NCBI GenBank assembly: GCA_035547395.1
Contig: DASZVA010000012.1
Coordinates: 28,396-92,395 of the forward strand
Source: CALREJ01 sp035547395
GTDB lineage: Bacteria; Patescibacteriota; Gracilibacteria; Peribacterales; Peribacteraceae
Length of the DNA: 64,000 bases
Reading direction: 5' to 3'
Part shown: one piece after another, positions 8,958-18,007 of the stretch
How positions within the stretch are numbered: position 1 is the stretch's first letter
How the letters are laid out: every line of letters starts with the position of its first letter
Translations under genes and position numbers: made by a program
Notes under the pieces: generated by a model
What the model was told of the DNA's origin: nothing
Databases searched by the model: none
Seen by the model: the letters and a program-made list of their open reading frames with translations, nothing else

Positions 8958-8985
8958 GCCCCGTTCAGGACGAACGGGGCTTTTT
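8958..8985 (+). terminator. Rho-independent terminator
   Basis: GCCCCGTTC (8958-8966) pairs with GAACGGGGC (8972-8980), followed by TTTTT. Confidence 0.9.
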
Positions 8986-9745
8986 ATAATTGTGACGCAA
9001 CCTCCGCACTGATGTCCGCATTCGTGTGCACCTCGGACACATCATCATCCGATTCGACGGCTTCGATTGCTGCAAGCAATTTCTGCGCTGTTTCGACATC
9101 ACCGATCGCCGCCTTCTGCGTCGGCACGTATTTGAGTCCCGCGGATTCGATGATGAATCCCTTCTGCTTGAGGAGGTCGCGCACCTTCGTCCAGTCCGCC
9201 GCGTTCGTCGTGACGGCCAGCATGTCGTCATCGGTCTCGATGTCCTGCGCACCTGCATCGATCAATCCCAACTCAACATCATCCGACAATTTTCCATTTT
9301 CCATTTTCAATTTTTCATTGCGCGCTGAAACGATGCCAGCGCGCTGAAACATCCAGAGCACTGATCCGCTCTCCGCGAAGTTCGCGCCGTTTTTGCTCAG
9401 GATCGTGCGGATATTTCCGAGCGTGCGGTTCTTGTTATCCGTGAGACATTCGATGATCATCGCGGTGTTGCCCGGACCGTACGCCGCGTAGACGATTTCC
9501 TCCATGCGATCGCCTTTGAGCTCGCCGCTCCCCTTCTTGATCGCGCGTTCGATGTTGGCGTTGGGCACGCTGTCCGCCTTCGCGTTATCAATCGCAGTGC
9601 GCAGACTCGGATTCATATCCGGATCGCCGCCGCGCTGCGCCGCGATTTCAATCAGCTTCGCGTGGCGCGTGAAGATCTTCCCGCGCTTGGCGTCGGCCGC
9701 CGTTTTCTTCACCCTGATGTTGTGCCATTTTGAGTGTCCCGACAT
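8984..9745 (-). CDS. yebC: YebC/PmpR family protein
   Basis: The 253-residue protein is typical of YebC, a conserved family reported as transcriptional regulators and, for some members, as translation factors relieving ribosome stalling. The N-terminal hallmark MSGHSKWHNIRVKK is present. Around residues 144-154 the sequence carries an insertion encoded by four heptamers (see 9287). A short ORF that repeats its first ten codons lies just upstream at 9770-9853. No SD is seen; a TATCAT box lies about 18 nt before the ATG. Confidence 0.9.
   Translation of the reverse strand: MSGHSKWHNIRVKKTAADAKRGKIFTRHAKLIEIAAQRGGDPDMNPSLRTAIDNAKADSVPNANIERAIKKGSGELKGDRMEEIVYAAYGPGNTAMIIECLTDNKNRTLGNIRTILSKNGANFAESGSVLWMFQRAGIVSARNEKLKMENGKLSDDVELGLIDAGAQDIETDDDMLAVTTNAADWTKVRDLLKQKGFIIESAGLKYVPTQKAAIGDVETAQKLLAAIEAVESDDDVSEVHTNADISAEVASQL
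9287..9314. repeat. In-frame heptamer array within yebC
   Basis: Four heptamers lie in the coding region: CAATTTT, CCATTTT twice, CAATTTT. On the coding strand they encode a Lys/Met/Asn-rich segment (EKLKMENGK) between two conserved YebC strands. The same heptamer family forms an intergenic inverted pair at 28498-28587. Confidence 0.75.
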
Positions 9746-9769
9746 ATGCTTGTAATGAAAGAATGATAG

Positions 9770-9853
9770 TCAGATGTTGCCTGTCCGGCGTAGTTCCGGC
9801 GGAGCGTCAGCGGAGCCGAACGAAGACGGATGCCATTTGGAATGTCCGGACAT
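9770..9853 (-). CDS. Leader ORF duplicating the yebC start
   Basis: This 27-codon ORF starts MSGHSKWH, identical to YebC codons 1-8 but with four of eight codons changed at synonymous third positions. It then carries 17 inserted codons (51 nt; peptide PSSFGSADAPPELRRTG), resumes with NI (AAC ATC, identical to YebC codons 9-10) and stops. It ends 24 nt before the true yebC start. The insert resembles that in the dnaE leader at 45086. It could be a translated regulatory leader or a decaying duplication. Confidence 0.6.
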   Translation of the reverse strand: MSGHSKWHPSSFGSADAPPELRRTGNI

Positions 9854-9922
9854 ACGATGAGTGGAACAAGTATGGAGATGAATTCTAGCGCAAAACTGCT
9901 CCTTCGCGCTCGAATTATAGAG

Positions 9923-9959
9923 AAAAAAGCCCCTGGCCGGCAAAGGCCGGCAGGGGCAA
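9923..9959 (-). terminator. Rho-independent terminator of the lipoprotein operon
   Basis: On the minus strand GCCCCTGCCGGCC pairs with GGCCGGCAAAGG-side complement GGCCAGGGGC, followed by TTTTTT. Confidence 0.85.
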
Positions 9960-9963
9960 CGGT

Positions 9964-10173
9964 TCACAACGGTTCGAAGGGCCGCGTTTGCGGCGGCGGA
10001 TGGGCGACGGGGTGCGCTGTCGGTTCCGCAATGCCGTACGGCAGTCTGATGCCACCGGCTTTGCAGGGCCCCTCCACGGGGCATGTGCCCGTATCGATCA
10101 CGCCCGTCAGATTGGGCCTCCCACTACACCCAGCCAACGTCACTGCGAACAAAAGTACTGTGAGATATTTCAC
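9964..10173 (-). CDS. Small lipoprotein
   Basis: This 69-residue protein has a short signal peptide with lipobox LAGC (Cys16) and then a Pro/Gly-rich mature part with two further cysteines (TCPVEGPC). The GTG start has AGGA about 8 nt upstream. It follows the coiled-coil gene by 9 nt and shares its terminator, so the two form an operon. The mature part resembles nothing I know; a surface-anchored peptide is the safest description. Confidence 0.6.
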   Translation of the reverse strand: MKYLTVLLFAVTLAGCSGRPNLTGVIDTGTCPVEGPCKAGGIRLPYGIAEPTAHPVAHPPPQTRPFEPL

Positions 10174-10182
10174 GTCATTTTC

Positions 10183-10713
10183 CTAAAAATTGGATTTCGG
10201 ACCGGGCGCCCATAGGCTGGGACGATTGAGCTCTCGCCTTTCGATCTCGTCGATCTTCTGCTCTAACTCAGACATTCTTTGCAAAATCTGCTGCACTTCA
10301 TCCGCTTGTCGATGCGCTGCTTCGCGGTTTTGCCGTCCATATGCCTGCAGCACCTGCATTTGTATCGACAGAAGACGCTGCTGCCGAGAGATCTCCTCAA
10401 ATTGCCCGTTGTTCTGCTCGAGGAGCTGATGGCATTTTCGTATCTCCCGAAGCATCATCATCATCTCCAAAAACAGTCGCAGCATCTCCGCTTTTTCTTC
10501 GGCCGACAGCTGAGCGTTCCGGTCGTCGACATGCGGTGAAATTTTCTCCTGATATGTATGGGAGAGTTCCGCACGTGGCGCGATCTCAGCTCCCCATCGC
10601 GGCGGCACCTGATCCGACGACACGATGATCTGCTTCTTTCCCCGGTCGCCGAAAAGCAGCACGCCCAGAATTAACGCAACCGCCAACATACCGATGACTT
10701 TCGCAGCCTTCAT
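10183..10713 (-). CDS. Membrane-anchored coiled-coil protein
   Basis: In this 176-residue protein a single N-terminal transmembrane helix (about 5-22) is followed by a long amphipathic region (about 65-165) rich in Glu, Gln and Leu with heptad character (EQNNGQFEEISRQQRLLSIQ, then QILQRMSELEQKIDEIERRE). It likely forms an extracytoplasmic coiled coil. The ATG has GGAGG 8 nt upstream. It is the first gene of a two-gene operon with a lipoprotein. Function unknown. Confidence 0.65.
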   Translation of the reverse strand: MKAAKVIGMLAVALILGVLLFGDRGKKQIIVSSDQVPPRWGAEIAPRAELSHTYQEKISPHVDDRNAQLSAEEKAEMLRLFLEMMMMLREIRKCHQLLEQNNGQFEEISRQQRLLSIQMQVLQAYGRQNREAAHRQADEVQQILQRMSELEQKIDEIERRELNRPSLWAPGPKSNF

Positions 10714-10833
10714 GATTCAGCCTCCGTTCCCGTGATGTGAACCGAAGTAACTGCAGACCGATGCCTGCAACTTGTGTTAATGTATAATATTTGTCAATTT
10801 CTGTCAACAAGTCAGAAACGGCTTATGGATATG

Positions 10834-10857
10834 AAAAAGGCGCCCATTGGCGCCTTT
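10834..10857 (-). terminator. Rho-independent terminator of rpsR
   Basis: GGCGCC/GGCGCC stem with a CATT loop, flanked by AAA and TTTTT in the minus-strand direction. Confidence 0.9.
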
Positions 10858-10878
10858 GGACTGCATATGTGAGAGTGA

Positions 10879-11121
10879 TTATTTTCGGTAGGCCAACATT
10901 GCCATAAAGCGGGCGCGCTCCACTGCGTTCTTGAGCATCTTCTGGTGCTTGAGGCAGACGCCGGTGTAGTAGCGCTTGCGGATGTTGCCGAAGTAATCGA
11001 TGAACGGCTTCATCGTCGGATAGTCCTTGTAGTCGATGTACTGAGCGGCGTGCTCGCAGAAGGGACACTTCTTGAGGCGCGGATCGGATCGGTTCTGTGA
11101 TTGGCGATTGGGGCGGGGCAT
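10879..11121 (-). CDS. rpsR: 30S ribosomal protein bS18
   Basis: The 80-residue protein matches bS18, which sits on the 30S platform beside bS6. The core IDYKDYPTMKPFIDYFGNIR leads into the RNA-binding end ERARFMAMLAYRK. It keeps a CPFC pair and a third Cys (GVCLKH), the C+ pattern of zinc-binding bS18 forms. It lies downstream of rpsF as in most bacteria, but ssb is missing between them and lies at 34.6 kb. A heptamer array fills the rpsF-rpsR gap. Confidence 0.95.
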   Translation of the reverse strand: MPRPNRQSQNRSDPRLKKCPFCEHAAQYIDYKDYPTMKPFIDYFGNIRKRYYTGVCLKHQKMLKNAVERARFMAMLAYRK

Positions 11122-11130
11122 GGTTGGGAA

Positions 11131-11211
11131 GGTTAATGGTTAATGGTTACTGGTTATTCGTTTGGTGGAAAACTGAAACTAAAAACTAATAACTATAAAC
11201 TAAAAACTTCA
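11131..11211. repeat. Inverted heptamer arrays between rpsF and rpsR
   Basis: The left arm has four heptamers, 11131-11158 (GGTTAAT twice, GGTTACT, GGTTATT). The right arm repeats CT at positions 11179, 11186, 11193, 11200 and 11207, exactly 7 apart (ACTAAAA, ACTAATA, ACTATAA). The arms are roughly complementary. Confidence 0.75.
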
Positions 11212-11760
11212 TAGTTCGATGTCCTGATCGGAGATCAACTTATCGAGACCTTCGGCGATCGTCTCGGTGCTCATCGGTTTGGCCGGAGCTTCTTTCTTTT
11301 CCTCCTTCTTGGTCTGGCGCTTGGCCTTCTCGACGACCTGCTTTTTGAGCTTCTCTTCGCGATCGGCGGCGGCCTTCTCCCCTGCTGCTTTCTCCTGCTC
11401 CTTCCACTGGGCGAAGCGGTCGGCGTACGGCGTGATCTGATACTTCTTGGGCGGCTTCACGATCATGTGGCGCAGCAGTCCCTTGAGGATGCGCAGCTGC
11501 TGGTCCACGTCCTTCAATGCAGCGGGATCCATGTCGTAGTAGTAAATGACGAACGTGCCTTCGGTGAAGCCTCCGATCTTGTAGGCCAGACCGCGGCGGC
11601 CCCAGACGTCTTTCATCACCTGCTTGGCGCCGGCGTCGGCGAAGACGGCCTCGATGCTCTTTTGGAGATCGGACTCTTCTTTCTGATTGATGGGATACGG
11701 ATAGAGCACCGCAACTTCGTAGATGCGGTTATCCTCTGATGATGGCGTGAGTTCTGCCAT
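11209..11760 (-). CDS. rpsF: 30S ribosomal protein bS6 with basic C-terminal tail
   Basis: bS6, the partner of bS18 on the 30S platform. The ferredoxin-like core is seen in RIYEVAVLYPYPI, the Gly-rich WGRRGLAYKIGG and the closing strand. Start ATG at 11760 gives 183 residues; a longer reading from 11808 adds 16 non-conserved residues. The domain normally ends near residue 100-110; here about 70 further residues, rich in Lys, Glu and Ala (EKLKKQVVEKAKRQTKKEEK), form a long charged tail. Confidence 0.9.
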   Translation of the reverse strand: MAELTPSSEDNRIYEVAVLYPYPINQKEESDLQKSIEAVFADAGAKQVMKDVWGRRGLAYKIGGFTEGTFVIYYYDMDPAALKDVDQQLRILKGLLRHMIVKPPKKYQITPYADRFAQWKEQEKAAGEKAAADREEKLKKQVVEKAKRQTKKEEKKEAPAKPMSTETIAEGLDKLISDQDIEL

Positions 11761-11871
11761 AGGGATTCGTGGGTAAATCCAACTCCTAAAAGTGGGTTGG
11801 AGAATCACTTGGGACGCGCAGATTAAAGGGCTTGGGGAGACGAGTCAAGGAAATAGTACACGCGATTGGAG

Positions 11872-11943
11872 TGAATATTGAATGATGAATAGTGAATTTT
11901 GGAAACCCGATATTCAAGATTCCAGATTCAAAATTCATCATCC
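11872..11943. repeat. Inverted heptamer arrays upstream of rpsF
   Basis: Left arm 11872-11899: TGAATAT, TGAATGA, TGAATAG, TGAATTT. Right arm 11909-11943: GATATTC, AAGATTC, CAGATTC, AAAATTC, ATCATCC. The right arm is the reverse complement in kind of the left (TGAAT versus ATTC). The same heptamer family recurs at 56613. Confidence 0.8.
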
Positions 11944-11945
11944 CT

Positions 11946-13349
11946 TCACAATGCGCTCGCCGTCATGGTCACTGTCGATTGATAGGTGTTATTGGGCACG
12001 CTGTCTGCCGCACCGACTTCCGCCCGATACTGGAAAACCTCGGCGGATCCGCCGGTGGAGGTACGCGAACTGCGCGTGACGACGCTGTAGCTGCCGTCGC
12101 CGACGTTCAGCCATTTTTCACTCGAGCTGTCCGTCCCCCATTTGCTGTCGGTATCAGTGCTGCTCGAGCGCAGGCGCGCTCCCCATGCCGACGTCGTGGA
12201 AGCAACCGACCACGTGTGCGGCGTATTGTAGAGCGCCTGCACCTCGGCTGCCGACAAGGCGCGGTTGTACAAACGGATATCATCCATGTTGCCGCTGAAA
12301 TAGAGGGTGCTGTCACGGGTATTGGATCCGATCACCAGATCGTTGCTTCCATACGAAATATTGAGGGCGGCTGTCGGTGTCCCGTCGCTCTGCCCGTCGA
12401 CATAGTACGTGCCGCTCGTGCCGTTCTTCACGAAACATGCCTGGTGCCATGCGCCGTCATTCACCGCCGTCGTGCTCGTATTGCTTTGGGAAAAACCGAA
12501 ACTGCTCCCGTTATAATCCCAGAAGGTAAGAGTGCCGGCCGCATTCATTTGAAACACTCCTTCATTGATGATATTTGTTGGATTGCGATTGATCGAGAGA
12601 AGGTACTGGGTGGCTGAGGCGGACGTTTTGATCCAGGAGCAGATCGTCATCTGCGATGTGGGTACTCCCGTGAACGTGGCTCTGCGTAGGTAGTCGTCGG
12701 TTCCGTCGAAATTCAAACTTCGCGTATCTGCGACGTTCATGTTGGACGGCAGATCCGTCGACGGCTGCGGCAGATTGTTGGTGCCGCTCGTGCCGTTCGG
12801 CGTCAGATTTTTCCCGTTTCCCGATGCATCGATGACCGTCGAGCCGGCGCTCGTTTCATCCAGCCGCCAGTAACCGACGAGTCCGCTCGCCGATGCATCG
12901 AATGCCGGGATCACATCGTGCGAGGTGGTGCTGATGAGCGTGCCGGTGTTGCTGCCGCCATCAGACACTGCATCGTTCCAGCTGAGCGAATAGCCTGCTT
13001 CATTATCCGTTGTCACGGTACAGGTTCCATTCCCTGTCGCCTGACCGGTGAAGGTGATCGTGCCGATCACGACCGGCGTGTCGCAGGCCATCGCCAGATA
13101 GGTGCCGCCATCCGGCTGACGGTACCCGGCATTCACATCGTAGTTCGCAGATCTGCCGAACCCGATGTTCGCCTCGCCGATCGTGTCGTCGAGCAGGTAG
13201 TTGGTGGAGTGCGCCTTGTCTCCTCCGCCGCTACTGACCACGTCGCTGGGGATCTCGTAATTGGATGTTTTTGCACGCTGCTCCTCCTGCGCATGCACTT
13301 GGGAGATGAGAATGGTAAGGCCGAGCAAAATGGCAAATGCGCGCTGCAC
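11946..13349 (-). CDS. Secreted LamG/concanavalin-like protein
   Basis: This 467-residue protein has a signal peptide (cut after about VHAQ). Residues about 155-345 form a LamG-like jelly roll: the opening GLVGYWRLDETSAGSTVIDA and closing NMDDIRLYNRALSAAEVQAL are typical of this family, which often binds carbohydrate. The flanks are Ser/Thr-rich beta regions. The GTG start lies 7 nt after TATACT, so it should be leaderless. No wall anchor is visible. The likely role is a secreted adhesin or glycan-binding protein (inference). Confidence 0.75.
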   Translation of the reverse strand: MQRAFAILLGLTILISQVHAQEEQRAKTSNYEIPSDVVSSGGGDKAHSTNYLLDDTIGEANIGFGRSANYDVNAGYRQPDGGTYLAMACDTPVVIGTITFTGQATGNGTCTVTTDNEAGYSLSWNDAVSDGGSNTGTLISTTSHDVIPAFDASASGLVGYWRLDETSAGSTVIDASGNGKNLTPNGTSGTNNLPQPSTDLPSNMNVADTRSLNFDGTDDYLRRATFTGVPTSQMTICSWIKTSASATQYLLSINRNPTNIINEGVFQMNAAGTLTFWDYNGSSFGFSQSNTSTTAVNDGAWHQACFVKNGTSGTYYVDGQSDGTPTAALNISYGSNDLVIGSNTRDSTLYFSGNMDDIRLYNRALSAAEVQALYNTPHTWSVASTTSAWGARLRSSSTDTDSKWGTDSSSEKWLNVGDGSYSVVTRSSRTSTGGSAEVFQYRAEVGAADSVPNNTYQSTVTMTASAL

Positions 13350-13356
13350 GTGGCGC

Positions 13357-13362
13357 AGTATA
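13357..13362 (-). promoter_or_regulatory. -10 box of the LamG gene
   Basis: TATACT on the minus strand, 7 nt before the GTG start; leaderless configuration. Confidence 0.5.
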
Positions 13363-13414
13363 AAAGGAAAATCGGGATGGAAGTAGCAGTGAGTCCAAAA
13401 AATAAAAATCCTGC

Positions 13415-13442
13415 TTGACGCACTTTCGGGATACGGTAGAAT
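13415..13442 (+). promoter_or_regulatory. Probable 16S rRNA promoter
   Basis: TTGACG (13415-13420), a 16-bp spacer and TAGAAT (13437-13442) make the best full -35/-10 promoter in the window. It gives a leader of about 370 nt before the 16S. No protein-coding gene is seen in 13350-13819. Confidence 0.6.
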
Positions 13443-13557
13443 TTCCCGGCTGCACCTCGTCTCGTGTATGCGGGACAGGATGACAGATTTCTTGACTCAC
13501 CTTGTTGCTAATCGGCCTGAAGGCCAGCACGCCGTGGGTCTTTGGGCTCCTTCACAG

Positions 13558-13576
13558 CATCGTGTAGTAGAGAGAT
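13558..13576 (+). other. Left arm of the pre-16S processing stem
   Basis: The 19-nt CATCGTGTAGTAGAGAGAT is the perfect reverse complement of 15414-15432 downstream of the 16S. The pairing extends imperfectly outward (GGGCT and TTCAC on this side). Such stems are typical RNase III processing sites. Confidence 0.85.
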
Positions 13577-13587
13577 GTGTCATAGAA

Positions 13588-13668
13588 GTATAAAGGGTTT
13601 GGTATTCAGTATTATGGGCAGAGGAACTTTTCTTTTTCCCTAATACATAATACATATCCCGTAATACT
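13588..13668. repeat. Heptamer arrays inside the 16S leader
   Basis: Left arm 13588-13615 (GTATAAA, GGGTTTG, GTATTCA, GTATTAT). Right arm 13641-13668 (TAATACA twice, TATCCCG, TAATACT). The two arms are complementary in kind. The same words recur upstream of gltX (30332-30427). The array lies between the processing stem and the mature 16S. Confidence 0.7.
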
Positions 13669-13819
13669 TCTTATGAACCCATATTCCTATGAATATAGAG
13701 TGCGGAGGCACTCAAAAAACTCCGTGTGAAGACACGTTAACTACTCACTAGTGATCACTCGATCACCAGCCAACAAATCTCTTTCAAGATCTTCGTTGTC
13801 CTCACGGACCGACCAGATC

Positions 13820-15286
<1,467 letters not shown>

Positions 15287-15363
15287 CCAGGGAGTTATCT
15301 CTCTAACGTATGCTCTGACTAGTGCATATTGTCATCATACGATCGATTGCCCGGGATGCACTC

Positions 15364-15403
15364 CATCGTTCTGCGCCTTGCCTCGCAAGGGACCAGAACG
15401 ATG
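15364..15403 (+). other. Stable hairpin in the 16S 3' trailer
   Basis: CATCGTTCTG (15364-15373) pairs with CAGAACGATG (15394-15403), enclosing CCTTGC/GCAAGG. Flanking CCCGG segments can extend it. Confidence 0.6.
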
Positions 15404-15413
15404 AGCCCGGAAG

Positions 15414-15432
15414 ATCTCTCTACTACACGATG
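15414..15432 (+). other. Right arm of the pre-16S processing stem
   Basis: Perfect 19-nt reverse complement of 13558-13576, so the precursor RNA can close into a stem around the whole 16S. Confidence 0.85.
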
Positions 15433-15451
15433 GGGTGAAGCCCGCGATCAA

Positions 15452-15474
15452 AACGCCCGCCCGGGCGTTTTTTC
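15452..15474 (+). terminator. Terminator of the 16S transcription unit
   Basis: AACGCCCG/CGGGCGTT hairpin with TTTTTT. It ends the rRNA unit 166-188 nt after the 16S, before any 23S. Confidence 0.9.
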
Positions 15475-15578
15475 GTATCTGTCGACGGATCGCAAGATCT
15501 CTTGTACAGCATACTTGTCAGTTCTAGGCTGGATGCAGGTCCGATCTTTCCCATCTGTTCCAATGTAGGAGAAAAGCG

Positions 15579-15728
15579 ATGAAGACGGCAATTGTGATCA
15601 TAGGCATGAGCCTGTGCTGTGGCGGGTACTTCTTCTTGTGGGTGCGTTGCGGGACCAGCGGCAAAAATCCGTCGCCATTCGACGACGAAAAGTTGCAGGC
15701 GCAAATGGAAACGTACGAGCTGAATTAA
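15579..15728 (+). CDS. Small membrane peptide (49 aa)
   Basis: The 49-residue product has one hydrophobic N-terminal helix (KTAIVIIGMSLCCGGYFFLW) with two adjacent cysteines, then a short polar tail. TAGGAG lies 7-8 nt before the ATG; AGGAGA suits the variant anti-SD of the 16S above. A terminator follows 30 nt after the stop, so it is an independent unit. A lipobox-like reading (GMSLCC) is possible but weak. Function unknown. Confidence 0.5.
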   Translation: MKTAIVIIGMSLCCGGYFFLWVRCGTSGKNPSPFDDEKLQAQMETYELN

Positions 15729-15758
15729 TTCTCTGACGGAACAGAGAAGAGATCACAG

Positions 15759-15783
15759 GGCAGACTCCGGTCTGCCTTTTTTC
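15759..15783 (+). terminator. Rho-independent terminator
   Basis: GGCAGAC (15759-15765) and GTCTGCC (15770-15776) with a TCCG loop, followed by TTTTTT. Confidence 0.85.
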
Positions 15784-16252
15784 AAACATCCGGACTCCCC
15801 TTGTCTTTTCTCCCCTGCCGCAATTCCTCCCGCGCGTCAGCGGCAAGTTGGGCGTATTTCTTCTTGAGCTGATTGAGTTCGCGCTCCGTGAGTTCCTCGA
15901 TTTCGAGCAGCGCGTTGTGCGCTTCCTTGGACGAGCGAATCAGTTCATCGAGCTTGATCTGCATCGCGACCGAATCTCGATTCTGGGTATTCTGGATGAG
16001 AAACACCATCAGGAAGGTGATGATGGTGGTGCCGGTGTTGATGACCAGCTGCCACGTGTCGCTGTAGCCAAACAGCGGTCCTGTCACGAGCCAGACAACG
16101 ACGATCAGAACCGCCAGCAGAAACGTCAGCGGATGACCGGAGGCGGTCGCCGTCCATTTGGCGAACTTACCGAACGGATGGCGGCTGCTGGGGCTGACGA
16201 TGTCTTCGAGAAGGGCCATCTCGTCCCAGCATACTCCTTCGTTGCGTGTCAT
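15782..16252 (-). CDS. Low-affinity iron permease family protein
   Basis: This protein of up to 156 residues has two membrane helices (about 42-62 and 70-90). The second and its exit, INTGTTIITFLMVFLIQNTQ followed by NRDSVAMQIKLDELI, are the family hallmark, and a charged C-terminal helix follows. The family is named after a fungal low-affinity iron transporter, but bacterial members are poorly characterised, so iron transport is a family-based guess. ATG at 16219 (MALLED) is a plausible shorter start. It lies next to Suf genes, which would fit iron supply. Confidence 0.65.
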   Translation of the reverse strand: MTRNEGVCWDEMALLEDIVSPSSRHPFGKFAKWTATASGHPLTFLLAVLIVVVWLVTGPLFGYSDTWQLVINTGTTIITFLMVFLIQNTQNRDSVAMQIKLDELIRSSKEAHNALLEIEELTERELNQLKKKYAQLAADAREELRQGRKDKGSPDV

Positions 16253-16327
16253 GCATCCTGCAAAAGACCAGAGAGTGATCTGTGGTGAGCGGCGAGCAGG
16301 AAAAGGACGCCTGTCACAGATCCCCCG

Positions 16328-17137
16328 TCACTTCTCACTGTACTTTCTCTCAACCAATCCCACGATTTCTTCGCGCCGCTTTTCATCCACGATCCGCTGC
16401 GTGATGTCGCCAAGGAATCCCTGCACGTACATCGCCCTGGCCTCCACCGGCGGAATCGAGCGCGATGCAAAGTAAAAGAGATCCTCTGCAGTGAGACGGG
16501 ACACCGTCGCCGAGTGGCTGGCCTTCACGTCATTGGTTTTGATTTCCAGACCGGGTACGGCATCGACCTTGGATGTCGGATCCAGCATCAGCACGTTCTG
16601 CGTCAGATACGTATTGGTTCCGCCGCCATGGAGCCCGATCTCAATCATGCCCTCGGCGTCCGCGTGCGCTTTGTCCTCGGCCACTCCGCGCATCAGAATC
16701 TCCCCCGCACCGCTTCGCCCATCGAACACGTTGCGCACGGTGAGGTGCTGCGTCTCACTCTTCTTGGCGTAGAACATCCAGTCGATGCTGCTCACGGCGT
16801 TGTCTCCGCTGACATGCGAGACAAGATCCTGCTCCACTTTGCCGCCGCCGAGCGTGACGTTCTGCCATGTGAGCGTCGCATTTTCACCGACCTCTCCGCG
16901 CTGCGAAATGGACACCGCTGCATCCGCATCGGCAGCATTGATCGTGAGCACCGTGCAGCGCGCGCCGTCCTCCACTGCGACCGTCATTGATGACGTTATC
17001 TGGCCGCCTCCCTCAATCCGTACAATCAGCAGCAGCTCCGCATTTTTTTCCACACGCACGTCGAGAGAGCCGGAGCCGATACTCAGCTCATCTTGTATGC
17101 GGGCGCCTGCGGGAACGATCAATTGCTCAGCGGACAT
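16328..17137 (-). CDS. sufD: Fe-S cluster assembly protein SufD
   Basis: At 269 residues this is a short SufD-type beta-helix protein: GLEIKTNDVKASHSATVSRL and DLFYFASRSIPPVEARAMYV match the conserved SufB/SufD C-terminal region. SufD pairs with SufB in the SufBC2D scaffold that builds Fe-S clusters. The start ATG lies 8 nt after TACACT (leaderless pattern). SufB and SufC are in the same window but in separate units, with a sulfotransferase gene on the other strand between sufD and sufB. Confidence 0.85.
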   Translation of the reverse strand: MSAEQLIVPAGARIQDELSIGSGSLDVRVEKNAELLLIVRIEGGGQITSSMTVAVEDGARCTVLTINAADADAAVSISQRGEVGENATLTWQNVTLGGGKVEQDLVSHVSGDNAVSSIDWMFYAKKSETQHLTVRNVFDGRSGAGEILMRGVAEDKAHADAEGMIEIGLHGGGTNTYLTQNVLMLDPTSKVDAVPGLEIKTNDVKASHSATVSRLTAEDLFYFASRSIPPVEARAMYVQGFLGDITQRIVDEKRREEIVGLVERKYSEK

Positions 17138-17230
17138 GGGGCATCAGTGTACCGGCGAACGACGTTCGCGTCTCCATTCCGCCGTAAACTCTATGCAGAA
17201 TGGCCGTTCTCATGCTTTACTGATTGTCCC

Positions 17231-18007
17231 ATGCATCCCTCCATTCCGTCGCACGCGCACATGCCGGTCGGCATTCCCGTTCCGCATTGCGGGTTGTTGT
17301 ACGTCCCCATCCCCAAGGCCGCCTGCACAAGCTTGAAATCACTCATGGGACGTCTGCTGGGATCAGCCGAACTGGAGAGATGCCCGCACGACGTCCCCTT
17401 TTCATGGGAGCGCCTTCCGTCGAAACAATACCATTCCCTGCTCTCCTTTACGGCCGTGCGCAATCCCTGGAACCGGCTTGCGTCCTGCTTTTGTTCGAAG
17501 ATCTTCCATAATGCGACGCTGACGGACGAATGGATGCAAAACGGCGTGGCCCGGTTTTTGCTGCGATACGGCGGCCTGTTTTACGGCGGCATGTCCTTTG
17601 AAGCCTTCGTACATGCCGTCTGCGCCATCCCCGATGACGAAGCCGACAATCATTTCCGCTCACAGTTCACGTTCATCACGGCAGACGGTTCGGTGGTTGT
17701 GGATGACATTTGCCATGTGGAAACGCTGCAAGCCGATATGGACGCCGTCTTTCGCAGCATCGGCATGGAGCCGGTCACCATCCCGGCACTGAACCCAAGA
17801 TGGCAAAACCAAGAGAATGCGCACTACACGCCGGCGCTCCACGCCATGGTTGCGCAGCGCTATGCCACGGATATCGCGCTGTTTGGCTACGAAAAAGCTG
17901 ATTCCCCATCCAAAAACACCTTTGCGGGGGCAGCCGGATTCTCCGGACATACGCGCATCACGGGGACGACTCCTCAACCGTTACAGACTGTTGCACTGCA
18001 CCCATGA
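17231..18007 (+). CDS. Sulfotransferase family protein
   Basis: In this 258-residue protein, VPIPKAACTSLKSLM near residue 25 is the 5'-phosphosulfate-binding loop of PAPS-dependent sulfotransferases, and TAVRNPWNRLASCF near residue 75 is the 3'-phosphate motif. The pattern is closest to carbohydrate sulfotransferases (Sulfotransfer_2/HNK-1 group). No signal peptide is seen, so it may act in the cytoplasm on a glycan or lipid precursor. The start ATG is 9 nt after TTTACT. It overlaps the next gene by ATGA. No PAPS-synthesis gene is in the window. Confidence 0.75.
   Translation: MHPSIPSHAHMPVGIPVPHCGLLYVPIPKAACTSLKSLMGRLLGSAELERCPHDVPFSWERLPSKQYHSLLSFTAVRNPWNRLASCFCSKIFHNATLTDEWMQNGVARFLLRYGGLFYGGMSFEAFVHAVCAIPDDEADNHFRSQFTFITADGSVVVDDICHVETLQADMDAVFRSIGMEPVTIPALNPRWQNQENAHYTPALHAMVAQRYATDIALFGYEKADSPSKNTFAGAAGFSGHTRITGTTPQPLQTVALHP

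Noticed and set aside
11131..11211. CRISPR-like array
   Set aside because: Units are 7 bp without unique spacers, and no cas gene is in the window.
15287..15451. Start of a 23S rRNA or spacer tRNA after the 16S
   Set aside because: No 23S or tRNA landmark is seen; the region folds into a trailer hairpin and processing stem and ends in a terminator.
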